A stretch of 64,000 nt of DNA from assembly GCA_035578155.1 (NCBI GenBank), contig JAPWDM010000001.1, positions 62,001 to 126,000 of the forward strand, written 5' to 3'. This document shows positions 1 to 11,827 of this stretch, piece after piece. Positions within the stretch are counted from its first letter, which is position 1; every line of letters starts with the position of its first letter. The notes beneath the pieces were generated by a model that saw nothing but the letters and a program-made list of their open reading frames with translations, had not been told where the DNA came from and did no database searches. A program made the position numbers and the translations under genes. This stretch comes from Brachynemurus nebulosus. Its lineage: Eukaryota > Arthropoda > Insecta > Neuroptera > Myrmeleontidae.

Positions 1-546
1 ATATACTGATTTTGTAAATGCCTAAAAGAAATCAATAAGTGATTTTATCAAATTATTATCATTAATGTTCAAATTTCTTACTTTCTCTTGATTTTTAGTC
101 ACATTATTCACTCCAATATACATTTTTTTTAGAAAGCGCGTAAAAAAGACCGCATAAAAAAGGTTTAGCTTCATAGAATTACCTTGCCTTTAAGCGTTTT
201 CAGTCTTTCGATCACTCTAAGTGTTAACTGATAATTGAATAATTTTTTTGAAACTTATAATGAAGAAAGTTGTATGGAAAGGGTATACGATGTCAAACAT
301 ATCTGAAATTGGTGTTGAAAGAAATTTAAGAAGCGGTTCTTTCGGGTGTAGAAATTATGACGACAATATTTTTTCACCTAATATTACGGGAAATCCAATA
401 ATTTTGTTTACAAATGATGAATGTTGGTAAATTATTGAAAAAGTTGATAAAAATTAAAGTTATTTAGTAATTTATTTTTAATAAAGGGGAACTATTTAGG
501 TCATTTTGATCATTTAGAACCACTATTGCTGGGCTACCGTTTAATA
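1..546. other. unassigned AT-rich DNA
   Basis: I see no gene, inverted repeat or tandem array here. The one short open frame (248-430) has no recognisable motif and low-complexity composition. Confidence 0.5.
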
Positions 547-769
547 TACCGTGTTTCAAATATAATTAACCGTGAGTCAAAGTTAAAAATTAAATAATTC
601 TTATTTTCAAAACAAATCAGTCTTCTATTCTTTTCTAAAAACAAACTGCAAATTTAAAATTTAGTAAATGCAATAGTAAAAGAGATAAAGCCAAGAATAC
701 GGAAATAATTTAAATTCATAAGTGATGAAGCATGGTTAAATTTAAGTGAAATGGACCATATATTGATAT
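547..769 (+). repeat. family C interspersed repeat, copy 1
   Basis: About 225 bp shared with 37867-38100 and with the two halves flanking the foldback element (1539-1676 and 4743-4829). Shared blocks include GTTTCAAATA, an AACAAATCAG/TCTTCTATTC stretch, AGAGATAAAGC and AAGTGATGAA. No coding potential and no clear termini, so the class is unknown. Its value is as a reference for reading the insertion in copy 2. Confidence 0.75.
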
Positions 770-1538
770 CGAGAGCTTCTAGAAGATTTAGTTTAGTGCA
801 AGTGTGTGGATTTTTATGGTTTATGATTTATTTGAGGAAGTGAGTCGTTTTCAGAATATGTAGATTAAAGTTTGAAGAATATATTTGAGAATCGATGCGC
901 TTCTTACCTATATATTTCGTGTTAAAATTTCAACCCGCTAAGGTAATTAAAAATTTTACGGATTTTTCGGGACCGATAACTTTCTTTCAGTAATATCACA
1001 CCTCTTCCAAGTAACTTTCTTCATTATAATTTATAAGCTTCAAAATTTTTGAAGCTTAGAAAACAGAGTTAGACTTTAACAATGAAATTAGACAAAGTAA
1101 CGACAACTTTAAGTATTATTTCAATATTTAAAATAAAATTTCACAATGTAAATCTTTCAACAGTGAATTATTTATGTAATTTTTTATTTTTATTTTACTG
1201 TACCTGTGTATATTATAGAGTAGTGGGATGAATAATGATTGTAATTTAAGTGTAAAATTTTATTTATTCAAATAATTCAAATAGTACTTTGTAAATGTCA
1301 CTCTATTTAATATATAGGTATGAATATATTTTTGGGTTGGAATATAAGTAGTTGAAAAAATTTGGAGCATTTAAAACTGATATCAAAAGAATGTGATGGT
1401 CTACGTATAATCCAGTACAGACTAAATACGTACAAAAACGAGTAGTCGAATACAACGTAAAATCGAATATCATCTAACTATAGAAACAAAACAAAAATTA
1501 ATTTTGGTAGAGTTGCTAACGAGTCATTTACAAATACA
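770..1538. other. unassigned AT-rich DNA
   Basis: No repeat structure or coding signal recognised. Confidence 0.45.
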
Positions 1539-1702
1539 CCCCGTTTCAAATACAATTAAGCATGAGTCATCATTAAAAAATTAAGTAATTCTTATATTCG
1601 AAACAAATCAATCTTCTATTCTTTTCTAAAAATAAACAGCAAATTTAAAATTTACGCATTTGCAACAATGAAAATGAGGTGCATGTCGCTGGCCCGGCCA
1701 TG

Positions 1703-2880
1703 TCGGAAATTCGATACAAAAACTATACCACGATTTAGTACCTAATTTGTACTAATTTGTACCCCCAGTTTTAGAATTTGTACTCATAAGGTGGCGGAGA
1801 TATTAGGGGGGTCCCAAATCCGGGCCAGCGATATGCCAGCCCGGCCATGTCGGAAATTTGATATAAAAACTATACCACCATTTAGTACCTATTTTGTACT
1901 AATTTGTACTCCACTTTCAGAATTTGTACTCATAAGATGGCGGAGATATTAAGGGGGTCCCAAATCCGGGCCAGCCCGGCCATGACGAAATTTTGATATA
2001 AAAATTATACCACGATTTAGTACCTAATTTGTACTAATTTGTACTCCAGTTTCAGAATTTGTACCCCTAAGATGGCACAGATATTAAGAGGGTCCCAAAA
2101 CCAGGCCAGTACAATGCTAGCCCGGCCCTGTCGGAAATTTGATACAAAAACTATACTACGATTTAGTACTTATTTTGTACTAATTTACGCTCCAGTTTCA
2201 GAGTTTGTACCCCTAAGATGGTGGAGATATTAAGGCGGTCCCGAAACTAGTCCAGTACAATGCCAGCCCGGCCCTGTGGGAAATTTGATATAAACACTAT
2301 ACTTCGATTTAGTACCTATTTTGTACTATACTGTACTCGATTTTCAGAATTTGTACCCCTAAGATGACAGAGATATTAAGGGGGTCCCAAAACCAGGCTA
2401 GTACAATGCCAGCCCGGCCCTGTCGGAAATTTGATACAAAAACTATACCACGATTTAGTACCTACTTTGTACTATGTTGTACTCCAGTTTCAGAATTTGT
2501 ACCCCTAAGATGGCAGAGATATTAAGGGGGTCCCAAAACCAGTCCAGTACAGTGCCCGCCCGGCCCTGTCGGAAGTTTGATATAAAAACTATACCACGAT
2601 TTAGTACCTATTTTGTACTATATTACGCTCCATTTTCAGAATTTGTACCCCTAAGATGGCAGAGATATTAAGGGGGTTCCAAAACCAGTCCAGTACAATG
2701 CCAGTCCGGCCCTGTCGGTAATTTGATACAAAAACTATACCAGGATTTAGTACCTATTTTGTATTATATTTTACTCCATTTTCAAAATTTGCACCTTTAA
2801 GATGGCAGAGATATTAAGGGGAGTCCAGCTTCAGAATTTGTACCTGTAAGATGGCAGGGATGTTAAGGGTTACGTACACA
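1703..2880 (+). repeat. 146-bp tandem array, left arm
   Basis: The anchor TCGGAAAT recurs at about 1703, 1850, 1985, 2131, 2277, 2423, 2569 and 2715, mostly exactly 146 bp apart. The first two intervals differ (147, 135). The outermost units end in CGGCCATGTCGG and inner ones in CGGCCCTGTCGG, so outer and inner units are distinct subtypes. Confidence 0.9.
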
Positions 2881-3175
2881 GGGACAGTGTCATGCCAGTC
2901 AGTTTTGGAAATTTGCTAAAATTGAAGACAATAGATGGATCGGTCAAGGAACGGGGAACCCAGAAGAAAGGTAAATAAACACACGTGTACCGGAAGCGAG
3001 AGGAAAATCACGATCTTTGATATTGAACGAGTTTCAGGTAAGCGAATACGGGGCGGGGAGGCCAGATATTGAATATTACGAAATATTTTTTTTTATTTGA
3101 TAATATAAATATTTTTTTTTATTTATAAATGTGGATAATATATTTTTTCTTGGTACTTGATTTAAAATTAATTGT
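2881..3175. other. unique centre of the foldback element
   Basis: About 295 bp not shared with the arms, becoming AT-rich at 3080-3170. No open frame or protein motif is recognisable. It could be a relic of an internal segment or captured DNA. Confidence 0.5.
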
Positions 3176-4735
3176 TGTGTCGGGGCCGGACAGGGCCGGA
3201 CTGGCACTGTGCTGGACTGGTTTTGAGACCCTCTTAGTATCTCTGATATCTTAGGGATACAAATTCTGAAACTCGAGTACGAATTAGTACAGATTAGGTA
3301 CTAAATCGGGGTATAGTTTTTATGTCAAATTTCCGACAGGGCCGGGCTGGCACTGTGTTGGACCGGTTTTGGGACCCCCATAATATCTCTACCATCTTAG
3401 GGGTACAAATTCTGAAACTCGAGTAAAATATAGTACAAAATTGGTAATAAATCGTGGTATAGTTTTTATATCAAATTTCCGACAAGGCCGGGCTAGCATT
3501 GTACTGGCGTGGGTTTAGGCCACATTAATATCTCCACCATCTTACGGGTACAAATTTTGAAACTCGAGTACAAATTAGGAAAAATTAGGTACTAAATCGT
3601 GGTATAGTTTTTATATCAAATTTCCGACAGGGCTAGGCTGGCATTGTACTGGACCGGTTTTGGGACCCCCTTAATATCTCTGCCATCTTAGGGGTACAAA
3701 TTCTAAAACTGGAGTACAACATAGTACAAAGTACGTACTAAGTCGTACTATAGTTTTTGTATAAAATTTTCGACAGGGCCGGGCTGGCATTGTACTGGCC
3801 TGGTTTTGGGACCCCCTTCATATCTCTGCCATCTTAAGGGCACAAATTTTGAAAATGGAGTACAATATAGTACAAAATAGGTACTAAATCCTGGCATAGT
3901 TTTTTTTATCAAATTACCGACAGGACCGGACTGGCATTGTACTGGACTGGCTTTGGGACCCCCTTAATATCTCTGCCATCTTAGGGGTAAAAATTCTGAA
4001 AATGGAGCGTAATATAGTACAAAATAGGTACTAAATCGTGGTATAGTTTTTATATCTTAGCGGTACAAATTCTGAAACTGGAGTACAACATAGTACAAAG
4101 TAGGTACTAAATCGTGGTATAGTGTTTATATCAAATTTCCCACAGGGCCGGGCTTGCATTGTACTGGACTGGTTTCGGGACCGCCTTAATATCTCCACCA
4201 TCTCAAGGGCACAAATTCTGAAACTGGAGTGCAACATAGTACAAAATAGGTACTAAATCGTAGTATAGTTTTTGTATCAAATTTCCGACAGAGCCGGGCT
4301 AGTATTGTACTGGCCTGGTTTTGGGACCCCCTTAATATCCCTGCCATCTTAAGGGTACAAATTCTGAAATTGGAGTACAAATTAGTACAAATTAGGTACT
4401 AAATCGTGGTATACTTTTTATATCAAAATTTCGTCATGGCCGGGCTGGCCCGGATTTGGGACCCCCTTAATATCTCCGCCATCTTATGAGTACAAATTCT
4501 GAAAGTGGAGTACAAATTAGTACAAAATAGGTACTAAATCTTGGTATAGTTTTTATATCAAATTTCCGACATGGCCGGGCTGGCATGTCGCTGACCCGGA
4601 TTTGGGACCCCCCTAATATCTCCGCCACCTTATGAGTACAAATTCTGAAACTGGGGGTACAAATTAGTACAAATTAGGCACTAAATCGTGGTATAGTTTT
4701 TGTATCGAATTTCCGACATGGCCGGGCCAGCGACA
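3176..4735 (-). repeat. 146-bp tandem array, right arm
   Basis: Reverse-oriented units with TTTCCGACAGGGCCGG anchors near 3330, 3480, 3627, 3770, 3919, 4139, 4284, 4431, 4565 and 4711. Around 4053 one unit jumps from GGTATAGTTTTTATATC straight into TTAGCGGTACAAATTC, an internal deletion consistent with unequal exchange between units. The arm is longer than the left arm, so the palindrome is asymmetric. Confidence 0.85.
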
Positions 4736-4923
4736 TGCACCTATGAAAATGATAAAGCTAAGAAAACGGGAATTCCTTAAAATCGTAAGTGATGAATCAT
4801 GCTTAAATTTAAGTGAAATAGTCATAATAAAGAAACTAAGATAAAGACTAAAAATTATACTGTATAATTAAATTAATTTTTTTAGAGTATCCCTACTTAA
4901 TGTTATATATTATTTAGGACCAA

Positions 4924-5689
4924 GTAGTCGGATAACGACATTTCATATTACACGAAATAATGTCATTCCAAATGATAGTGGAAATGATTCCTGGCTGCAA
5001 GAATTAAATTTTAAATTAAAGAGTGGCTTTTAAACATTTCGCTAGTGCTTAAGAAAGTGTCCATATTTATCTGAATTACATGGTAAACGAAGTGGTCGGA
5101 AACGACATTTCATATTGCACGAAATAATGTTATGCTAAATAATATGACGGAAATGATTCCAAGCTACAAGATTTATATTTAAAATTAAACAGTTGCTTTT
5201 AAACATTTCTCTAATGCTTAAGAAAGTGTTGCTGTTAATCTGAATTGCCTGGTAGATTAAGTGGTCGGAAAACGACATTTCATATTACACGACCAAATTT
5301 TATTTCAACTGACATTGAAAATGATTCCTTTATGCAAGAAATCAATTTAAAATTAAAGAATTGCTTTTAAACATTTCCCTAACACCGAAGAAAGTGTAGA
5401 TATTTGTTAGAATTACATGGTCGACTGGTGGTCGGAAGACGACATCTCATATTACACGAACTAATGTCATTCCAAATGATGGCGGAAATGTTTCCTGGCT
5501 ACAAGAATTATGGTTAAAGTACATTTTTGTATAATGTTTAAGAAAGTGCCGATATTTATCTGAAATACAAATGTACTTTAGAAAGCGGATAATCGTCATA
5601 TTATGTATGTGGTTCTATGTGTGACCGATCCGCACAAAATTATCTTCGACTTTACCGGACCGTGACTGAAAAATGATCGAGGAACGCTG
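4924..5689 (+). mobile_element. truncated hAT non-autonomous element with four 167-bp units
   Basis: Four tandem units start at about 4924, 5091, 5260 and 5427, each with GGTCGGAAAACGACATTTCA, a variable GGAAATGATTCC and CTTAAGAAAGTG. The right end, GGACCGTGACTGAAAAATGA then GAGGAACGCTG, matches in reverse the left end of the complete hAT element at 30371-30761. The opposite terminus is missing and no 8-bp duplication is visible, so this copy is truncated on its left. Confidence 0.75.
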
Positions 5690-6261
5690 CCCTAAAATAT
5701 TGCATTCCATTTTTGAGGAGTCGTGAAAAAACAAAACAAAATACGCGTTAAACTCCGCGAACCTCCTACTTTTTGAAGTTGACTAAAAATGGCTCTAGAT
5801 TAAGCTGCAGTCGGTGCCTATCAAGTAATTTTCGTTGATTTGATTATTAATTTTTGTAGCATGAATAAATTCATTGTAACATCATATTCGAAATTAAAAT
5901 CAATAAATAAATGTTGAGAACTAATATTCTTGTAGAATAAAATTTTACGATACGATATTATCATGTTGATTTTTCATTAAATAGGTATGATTAAACATCT
6001 ACAACTGTTTGATTTAGATGGTGTAGCAAAAAAAAGTTTTCCTTATGTTTCTTAATGAAAAGTTTCTACTTCATTATCTCTGTATTCTTTTTTTCCTCAT
6101 CATAAATATTTTTCATTTTCGATACTTCGAAATTCATATAATTCTTACTGTATTAATAAATAAAAAAGTTTTTTCTTATTTATTTTGAATTGACATTCAT
6201 TTGTTCAGCATTGTGTATATGTTTCTGTTATATTTCATGGTAAACGACTGGAATGCCAGAA
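5690..6261. other. unassigned AT-rich DNA
   Basis: Nothing recognised beyond low-complexity AT runs. Confidence 0.45.
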
Positions 6262-7546
6262 CAGTGTTTCTCAAACTTTTCTTATTATGAATTTTCTAAA
6301 GCTGCACGTACAATTCAAAGGTTGTTGCTAAATTTATTTCACGTACGACTCAAAAACATTTTGTTATATAAAAATAATGGGATTTTATTAGTTCGTTTTT
6401 GAGACCTTTGACAGACTTATAAGTTTTATGGATGTGTAACGAAACTTTTGACAGACACATTGAAAAAACCGGTGACGTTTGGTTTGACATTTATGTATAC
6501 ATATAATAAAACTGTAACGGGACCGTGTCTGTACATGCAATGTTTTTCTGATTTAGACATCAAAACAGCGATTTTTAAAATTTTTGTCTGTATGTCTGTC
6601 TGTCTGTTCACGCATCACGCGAAAACTGCTGGACGGATTTTAATGAAATTTGGTGTGGCGGTAACTTGTTATCTAGGTCAACATCTAGGATACTTTTTGC
6701 TCCGGGAAAATGTCTCATTCCACGGAAAATTACAAAAACCATTTTGAGCATGTGCAGACATTACGTACAGACTATTGAAAGTATTTTGATGAAATTTAGT
6801 GTGGTGATAACTTATTACTTACGCCAATACTTAGGATACTTTTTATTATGGAAAAATCTCTCCTTCCCTCGGCAAAATAAAAAAAAACCATTTTGAGAAT
6901 GTGCATGCATTACGTAAAGCTATAGTTTTATGCAAATTCTTTATTTAATTATTATACTTATATACTTCTCATTGATTTTATGCGCGAACGACGTCGCGGC
7001 TACAGCTAGTATTCAATAAAGTTACCAAAATTAGTACGAAAGAGTTAATATCAATAGAGCGTCTACAAATTGTGGATATTTACAATAATTTTCTAAAAGG
7101 AGGCAGTAAATAACAACATTATTTTGCAAATTTGTCCAGTGAACTTGCCTTCAGAATTTGACGCCAATGTAGATTTTTTTTCTTTGGGAAAATGTAAAAT
7201 TTCTGAATATTGATAAACTACCAACAGGTGATGCTTCAACAATCAAAATAGTCCATATCTTTGTTGGAATAAGACCCCAGTTACTTGATAATCTGGTTAA
7301 AAATTGAACTAAAACAGAATGCCGGAAATTATTTTCAAACAAAAAATACCATAAACTCATTTTCTAAATTTATTAAAAAGGAACTTGCCTCCAACTCACT
7401 TGATATATTTATTTTTTTATTTAAAGTTCTTTTGTGCTAAAAAACCTGACGTCTGTTTTCCTAACATTTTTTCTTTTTAGGGAAATACTAAATAATGATG
7501 TTTGCGGAATACCAGTATTTCGCGGAACACCGTTTGAGAAACGTTG
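6262..7546 (+). mobile_element. hAT element with a Helitron nested inside
   Basis: Terminal inverted repeats are CAGTGTTTCTCAAAC (6262-6276) and GTTTGAGAAACGTTG (7532-7546). Flanking octamers TGCCAGAA (6254-6261) and TTCTAGAA (7547-7554) match at six of eight positions, as for an old 8-bp hAT duplication. The CAGTG-like start is typical of hAT. No transposase frame remains. Subtracting the 516-bp Helitron leaves about 770 bp, MITE-like in size. Confidence 0.75.
6494..7009 (+). mobile_element. non-autonomous Helitron, copy 1
   Basis: Inserted between A (6493) and T (7010). The 5' end is TGTATACATATAATAAAACT. The 3' end has the CG-rich hairpin region GCGCGAACGACGTCGCGG followed by CTAG, the Helitron hallmark. 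The interior has a (GTCT)n stretch, ACGCATCACGCGAAAACT-type sequence and two ~140-bp units with TTGGTGTGGYGATAACTTRTT. Helitrons of this design are common in insects. No Rep/helicase is present. Confidence 0.85.
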
Positions 7547-8790
7547 TTCTAGAACTTCATTGTGCTGCTTTATTTTATATTGAAAGTAAGCTGATGACAT
7601 ATTAGAATTTTAAAAACATAAATATCCAAAAGTTTTGAAAAAATTTTATATAAGAAAATAAGAAAATATAATACATTTGGAAATAACAGAGAAAATGGAA
7701 CTGTGAGGAAAATTTACAGGAATGCAGATAATAAAATTTTATTTTGTCAATTCCTTTTTCACACTTGTTAGTTAAGTAGTTGAAATATTAAATAAAAAAT
7801 ACCTGAATAAAATAATGGTGCTGACAAAGAAAATTCACATACATATTACAGCCACCAATTTCGACTGGGTTTCATGTATAGAGGTACCTACTAATAGAGC
7901 ATCGACAATATTAAGGTCCAACTTTTATGTATCTTAAAGCTGAGCCAGTAACTCAAACTCAAGCTTACTTTTCCTGGCGATGCCAAGCCAAAATAGCTTG
8001 GGAGATAATTTGAGAGAAGATGGTCTCTGAATCTAGCTTCAAATTTCGGTATGACTTTTGTTAGTATTTCATACTAAAATTAGCAAAACGAAACACTTGT
8101 GGAATAACTTCAAAGCCGTTCGTCTGGCACTGGTGATTTTAAATGGTTGAAATTAATTTGGACATGAAAATTTGAAAAGGACTGTGATAGAATACGGTGG
8201 TGTAATTATGACGTGAAGTTGAATTTTAATTCCAAGTTCACGGTTTCATCTGGGAAAAATATCTGAATTATGGGTTTAATTACTTCTAAATCAGATCTTC
8301 TGGAATTCTGTAGAAATAAAGTGATTGGCTTCGCCCGCTAAACAACTCTAAAACGGAAATGTCGCGAGAAGTAATTTTTTGTCTCTTTCTTGTCCATTCC
8401 GAAAGGGAAGGGCTGGGGTCAATAGCTGGTAAGGGATTGATATTGTCGCGTTTTTTTATCGTAGAATTCATTAGGAACTTTTCACCATTCTCTTTTAACC
8501 ATTCTATGCTAACATTCTATGCTAACCATTCGATGTGTTGCAATTTTTTGCAGTAATTAATTATTCTAATCCTTTTACCACCCGTAATAATGTTGAAAAT
8601 ATTCAGGGCGTAATAACAAGAACACAGTTTTATCTTAAATCTTTATTTGACAATCCAAAATACAATTGTAATCGTTCTTTTTGTAACATAAAATTTATAA
8701 TGAAGTTGATTCGTTGCAATGTCACTGATGTGTACCTGAAACAGAAAAATAAAATAAATTATAATAAACAATTGTAAAATTAATTTAAAA
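7547..8790. other. unassigned AT-rich DNA
   Basis: No gene recognised. A short direct repeat CATTCTATGCTAAC occurs near 8500-8540. The overlapping short frames on both strands at 8286-8777 show no motif. Confidence 0.45.
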
Positions 8791-9500
8791 AATTTGGGGG
8801 ACAGGTCTACCCACACTGTCAACTTCCCATTGGATGCCCTTAAAGACTATTGCAAATGAATAACTTTTTTTTTAATTCAGGAGACTCCTCCTCTGGACTC
8901 CTGATAGAGGCTTCGCCCCTTGCACCACACCTGCGAAGGGGTTTCGCCTTCTGTACTTAAGGGTTAGGGCTCCAACCTTATGAAACAAATGATAACATCA
9001 TTTCTTCCCAAGATACGCGAGACAAAAAATATTTCACAAAAAGTTTCTTATTTCGTTTTACCGTCTAGTTTTTTTTTCTTTTTTAAATTTTACAATAATT
9101 TACTGGTTTTTTTAATATCACAGAAGGTTCTTAGGCCATTATATAATAAAGACATAGTAAAAAATCCATATAATCTATGTTATGTTAATAAAGTTAATTC
9201 CGTTTTTTTATCACAAAAAACAAACCGCTAAACCGAATTTGCTGAAAACTTTATCCGGTCTTCATTTTTTGATTACGCATCTAATGAAATTAGTCCGGAG
9301 TTGATATCATCATTTATTCTCGAGATATCCGAGACGAAAAAAAATTCACGAACTAACGAGCGAACGAACTAACGAACGCACACACAGACATTACGCTAAA
9401 ACGATGGATTCGGATTCTAGTGACCTTGAAACGTGGAGATATGTCAAAATTAGCGATTCGTAAAATCGGATCCATTACAATAACTCCAATGGGAAGTTAA
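8791..9500 (+). mobile_element. family A repeat, copy 1
   Basis: Shares its whole layout with 56955-57632 and, in reverse, with 42955-44040: a GGGGGACAGGTCTACCCACA start, TCAACTTCCCATTGG near the left end, a GC-rich segment with TTCGCC, AATTAGTCCGGAG, a (GAAC)n microsatellite, GATTCGGATTCTAGTGACC, and an ending CCAATGGGAAGTTAA. The two TTAACTTCCCATTGG-type motifs are subterminal inverted repeats. With the microsatellite and an AACTTCC/GGAAGTT hairpin in copy 2, the plan recalls DINE/Helentron-type elements, but I cannot confirm that. Confidence 0.75.
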
Positions 9501-9550
9501 TAAAATTATGTAAACCCATGTAAAGTTTAATAAAAATTAAATGACAGGTG

Positions 9551-9859
9551 TCATAGGGTTAAATGTGAATGACAGTTAAAATGTAAACAAAAAAAATTAT
9601 TATAATAAGACAGTTGGCAACACACGGAAATGACAAGTGCACATTTGTGGAAGGACAGAAAAAGGGTGGTGTTGTGAAAGTGTCTGGACAAAGGAGAAAA
9701 TGAAAGATTCACTCTCTTGGAATTTGGACGTCGAACTAGGAGGTCGATAAGCACTCTCTTGGAATTTGAACGTCGAACTAGGAGATCGACAAGTACTTTC
9801 TTGGAATTTGGACGTCGACCTAGGTGGCCGGCAATCGTCGTACCGAAAAATAAATCCAT
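9551..9859 (-). repeat. 42-bp minisatellite within a 102-codon open frame
   Basis: CTCTTGGAATTTGGACGTCG plus an AACTAGGAGGTCGA tail recurs at about 9713, 9752 and 9794, spaced near 42 bp, i.e. 14 codons. On the minus strand the frame therefore carries a 14-residue repeat (LLVRRPNSKRVxxD-like) three times near its N terminus, then unrelated sequence to a stop. No known domain. The frame may persist only because the period is a multiple of three. Confidence 0.5.
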
Positions 9860-11188
9860 TCTTGGAGATTTGTGGAACCTAATTTAATTATAGTGCTAAT
9901 ATTATAGTGCTAATATTGCTAACTCAACGCGTACAAGTTAACTTATTCAAAAAAATTTAAAGTAAAGCACTTAACTTATCGAATAGCTGTCCCTTCCGAT
10001 TTGTTCCTTCTGAAATCTTCCTTGTCAATTTTGGAAAATTTTGGAGTCAGGAGAAGCCGTTATTGTTGAATCACTACGTGGACGAAAGTTGTGGCTAGCG
10101 CCGAAGTAACTGGAATTTTTGGAATGGTGACTAAATTTGTCCAGATTCTCCAAGATTTGTGTGTGAAACTGAAAGGACAAAAGTTTTTTTTAAAAACTGA
10201 ACATTAGTAAATATACAATAAACTAAAAAGAAAGTTAAATTTAGCAAAGAAAGAATTTTTTAATTGATACTTATTTTGTTATTGTTAGTAATTGATTTCA
10301 ATTTAAGAAAACGTTTGAACGGAGAATTATACTAATTGTTTTACGTTGTTACCTGTTGTTAATCATTAATTGAAGTAGTCTCCTTTCAAATGTAATTTTT
10401 GTAAATATTTTGATGTAAATTTATCAAATTGAGGTTATCAAATTGAGATTTTTCATAGCCGGCAACGCATTCATATTACCTAAAAGTTTTAATTTTAAAA
10501 AGAAAGGTATTAATTTTTCATATTTTAGTAATCTTTTCTTAATTAAATTAAAAGGAAATCTTAATAAAAATAAAGACTCACCTACGCTAGTTCGGATGAC
10601 ATGTGGACTTGTTCGTTTAAATTCTATTTGACAGCATGTACGATGGAATTTCACGTACATACGTTATTCACTACAGAGCGTTTTCCATTTAGAATAGTGT
10701 ATTTCTCCTTGTTCACATTTCGTTCGTATTTGTGCACTTCTAATTAATTGTACTAATTTATCTAATTCTTTATCATTGTTATTCGTTAAATGTCAATTCT
10801 TTTCTGTTAATTAATAAATTTTCAATATTATTTCAATAATTTATAGATTTTCAGCAGCGAATTGTACGAGTATAGGTACTTATATTTGGGAAATAGCTAA
10901 AGGATTTTCTTCATTTTGGACACTGGATAAACGAAGTGGCGCCCTTGTAAGGATAAGTTTAATATAGCTTAGTTTTATTTTATTAATAATTAAAATTATC
11001 TTGTTTGCTAGGTATAGGTTTTGTGTAACAATTTCATTACTACTTATTGTAGGATTTAACTAGAAGCACCCAGCTCTACCGAGTTAGCCGTGCGCTCCCA
11101 AATTGTGCGTATTGCCTCAAATACGTAACAATATATAAGCATTACCTAATGAATAATAGCTAAAAAAAAGAAAAACACAATGATCAAT
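9860..11188. other. unassigned DNA, possible retroelement debris
   Basis: A duplicated ATTATAGTGCTAAT lies near 9888-9917. GTGGCGCCCTTG at 10938 resembles a retrotransposon primer-binding site, but no flanking LTR pair was found. Otherwise AT-rich and without coding signal. Confidence 0.4.
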
Positions 11189-11400
11189 ACCATTACGATC
11201 TTAATCATTATGATTTTATTACCTAGTACGTAGTGGTCCATAATCACTGTGATCTTGCTACCCAGCAGTCTATAATCATTATGATCTTACTACTCAGTGG
11301 GCCATAATCACTGTGATTTTTCTACTCAGTAGTCCACAATCACTATGACTTTACTACCCAGTAGTCCATAATTACTATTATCTTACTACTCGTCTAGCTA
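11189..11400 (+). repeat. 32-bp minisatellite
   Basis: TAATCACTGTGATCTTACTA-like units begin at 11202, 11241, 11273, 11305, 11337 and 11369; the last five are exactly 32 bp apart. Units carry a partly palindromic AATCACTGTGATT core. Non-coding. Confidence 0.85.
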
Positions 11401-11827
11401 TTTATTTTATGGGTCTCTATAAATACTGTGACGGACAATTTTGACCTTACGTTAACTTCTCTCATAATTCAGTATTGTATTTGAGAAGAACTTTCTCCAA
11501 AATCCTGAACAACCTAATACAGTAGTCGTCCACGATAGTCACACAAATGTTCCTCTAGTGACTATCTTGGAAGTCATAGACGTCCGTCAGGTGGGGTAAA
11601 CGCTTACACCAGGAATCCAATGGCACGTATTGGTCGGTGCAAATTTAAGGGGAAGTACGCAAAATTGGAAGATCAGGGGCGTCGGCTAAATTTTATGCGG
11701 GGGGTTGGTAAGTATTATTTATCTGAATTTATTTAAAACAAAACTATTCTACGAAACAATTTACACCTAAAATTTAGTTCTATAGATAAACGGAATTGAA
11801 TGTTATATTAATGAATATAAGTGCGAC

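Larger units (their letters stand above)
1677..4742. mobile_element. foldback-like transposon with tandem-repeat inverted arms
   Basis: Termini are AGGTGCATGTCGCTGGCCCG on the left and its exact complement ending GCGACATGCACCT on the right. A perfect 9-bp target duplication, ATGAAAATG, lies at 1668-1676 and 4743-4751. Each arm is an array of a ~146-bp unit carrying TCGGAAATTTGATA, CTATACCACGATTTAGTACC, CAGAATTTGTACC and AAGATGGCRGAGATATTAAG: about eight units left (1677-2880) and ten to eleven right (3180-4742, reverse). About 300 bp of unique DNA separates them. Drosophila FB elements also have long, internally repetitive inverted arms and 9-bp duplications; MULEs share the 9-bp duplication. 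No transposase is visible, so it is presumably non-autonomous. Short open frames in the arms (2039-2233, 2474-2671, 4031-4380) are by-products of the repeat, whose unit is not a multiple of three. Confidence 0.85.
1539..4829 (+). repeat. family C repeat, copy 2, split by foldback element
   Basis: The left part (1539-1676) and right part (4743-4829) join into one continuous family C copy when the intervening 3,066 bp and one 9-bp duplicate are removed. The join reads through the same CAACAATGAAA...GATAAAGCTAAG segment found unbroken near 38000. This shows directly that the 1677-4742 unit was inserted into a pre-existing repeat. Confidence 0.85.

Noticed and set aside
2039..4380. Similar 64-68-residue frames in both arms of the foldback element
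   Set aside because: They arise because the 146-bp unit repeats; the unit is not a multiple of three, frames do not run on, and many units lack them.
9551..9859. Minisatellite frame as a real secreted or basic protein
   Set aside because: No signal peptide, no known domain, and the openness is explained by a period divisible by three.
10930..10960. GTGGCGCCCTTG as a retrotransposon primer-binding site
   Set aside because: No paired LTRs, no CA end immediately before it and no gag/pol downstream.
11050..11110. tRNA-like segment (minus strand GCTAACTCGGTAGAGC)
   Set aside because: Resembles a tRNA D-arm, but there is no B box at the right distance and no cloverleaf; insufficient for a tRNA or SINE call.
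11189..11400. 32-bp repeat array as a CRISPR
   Set aside because: Units are directly adjacent without unique spacers and the setting is eukaryotic.
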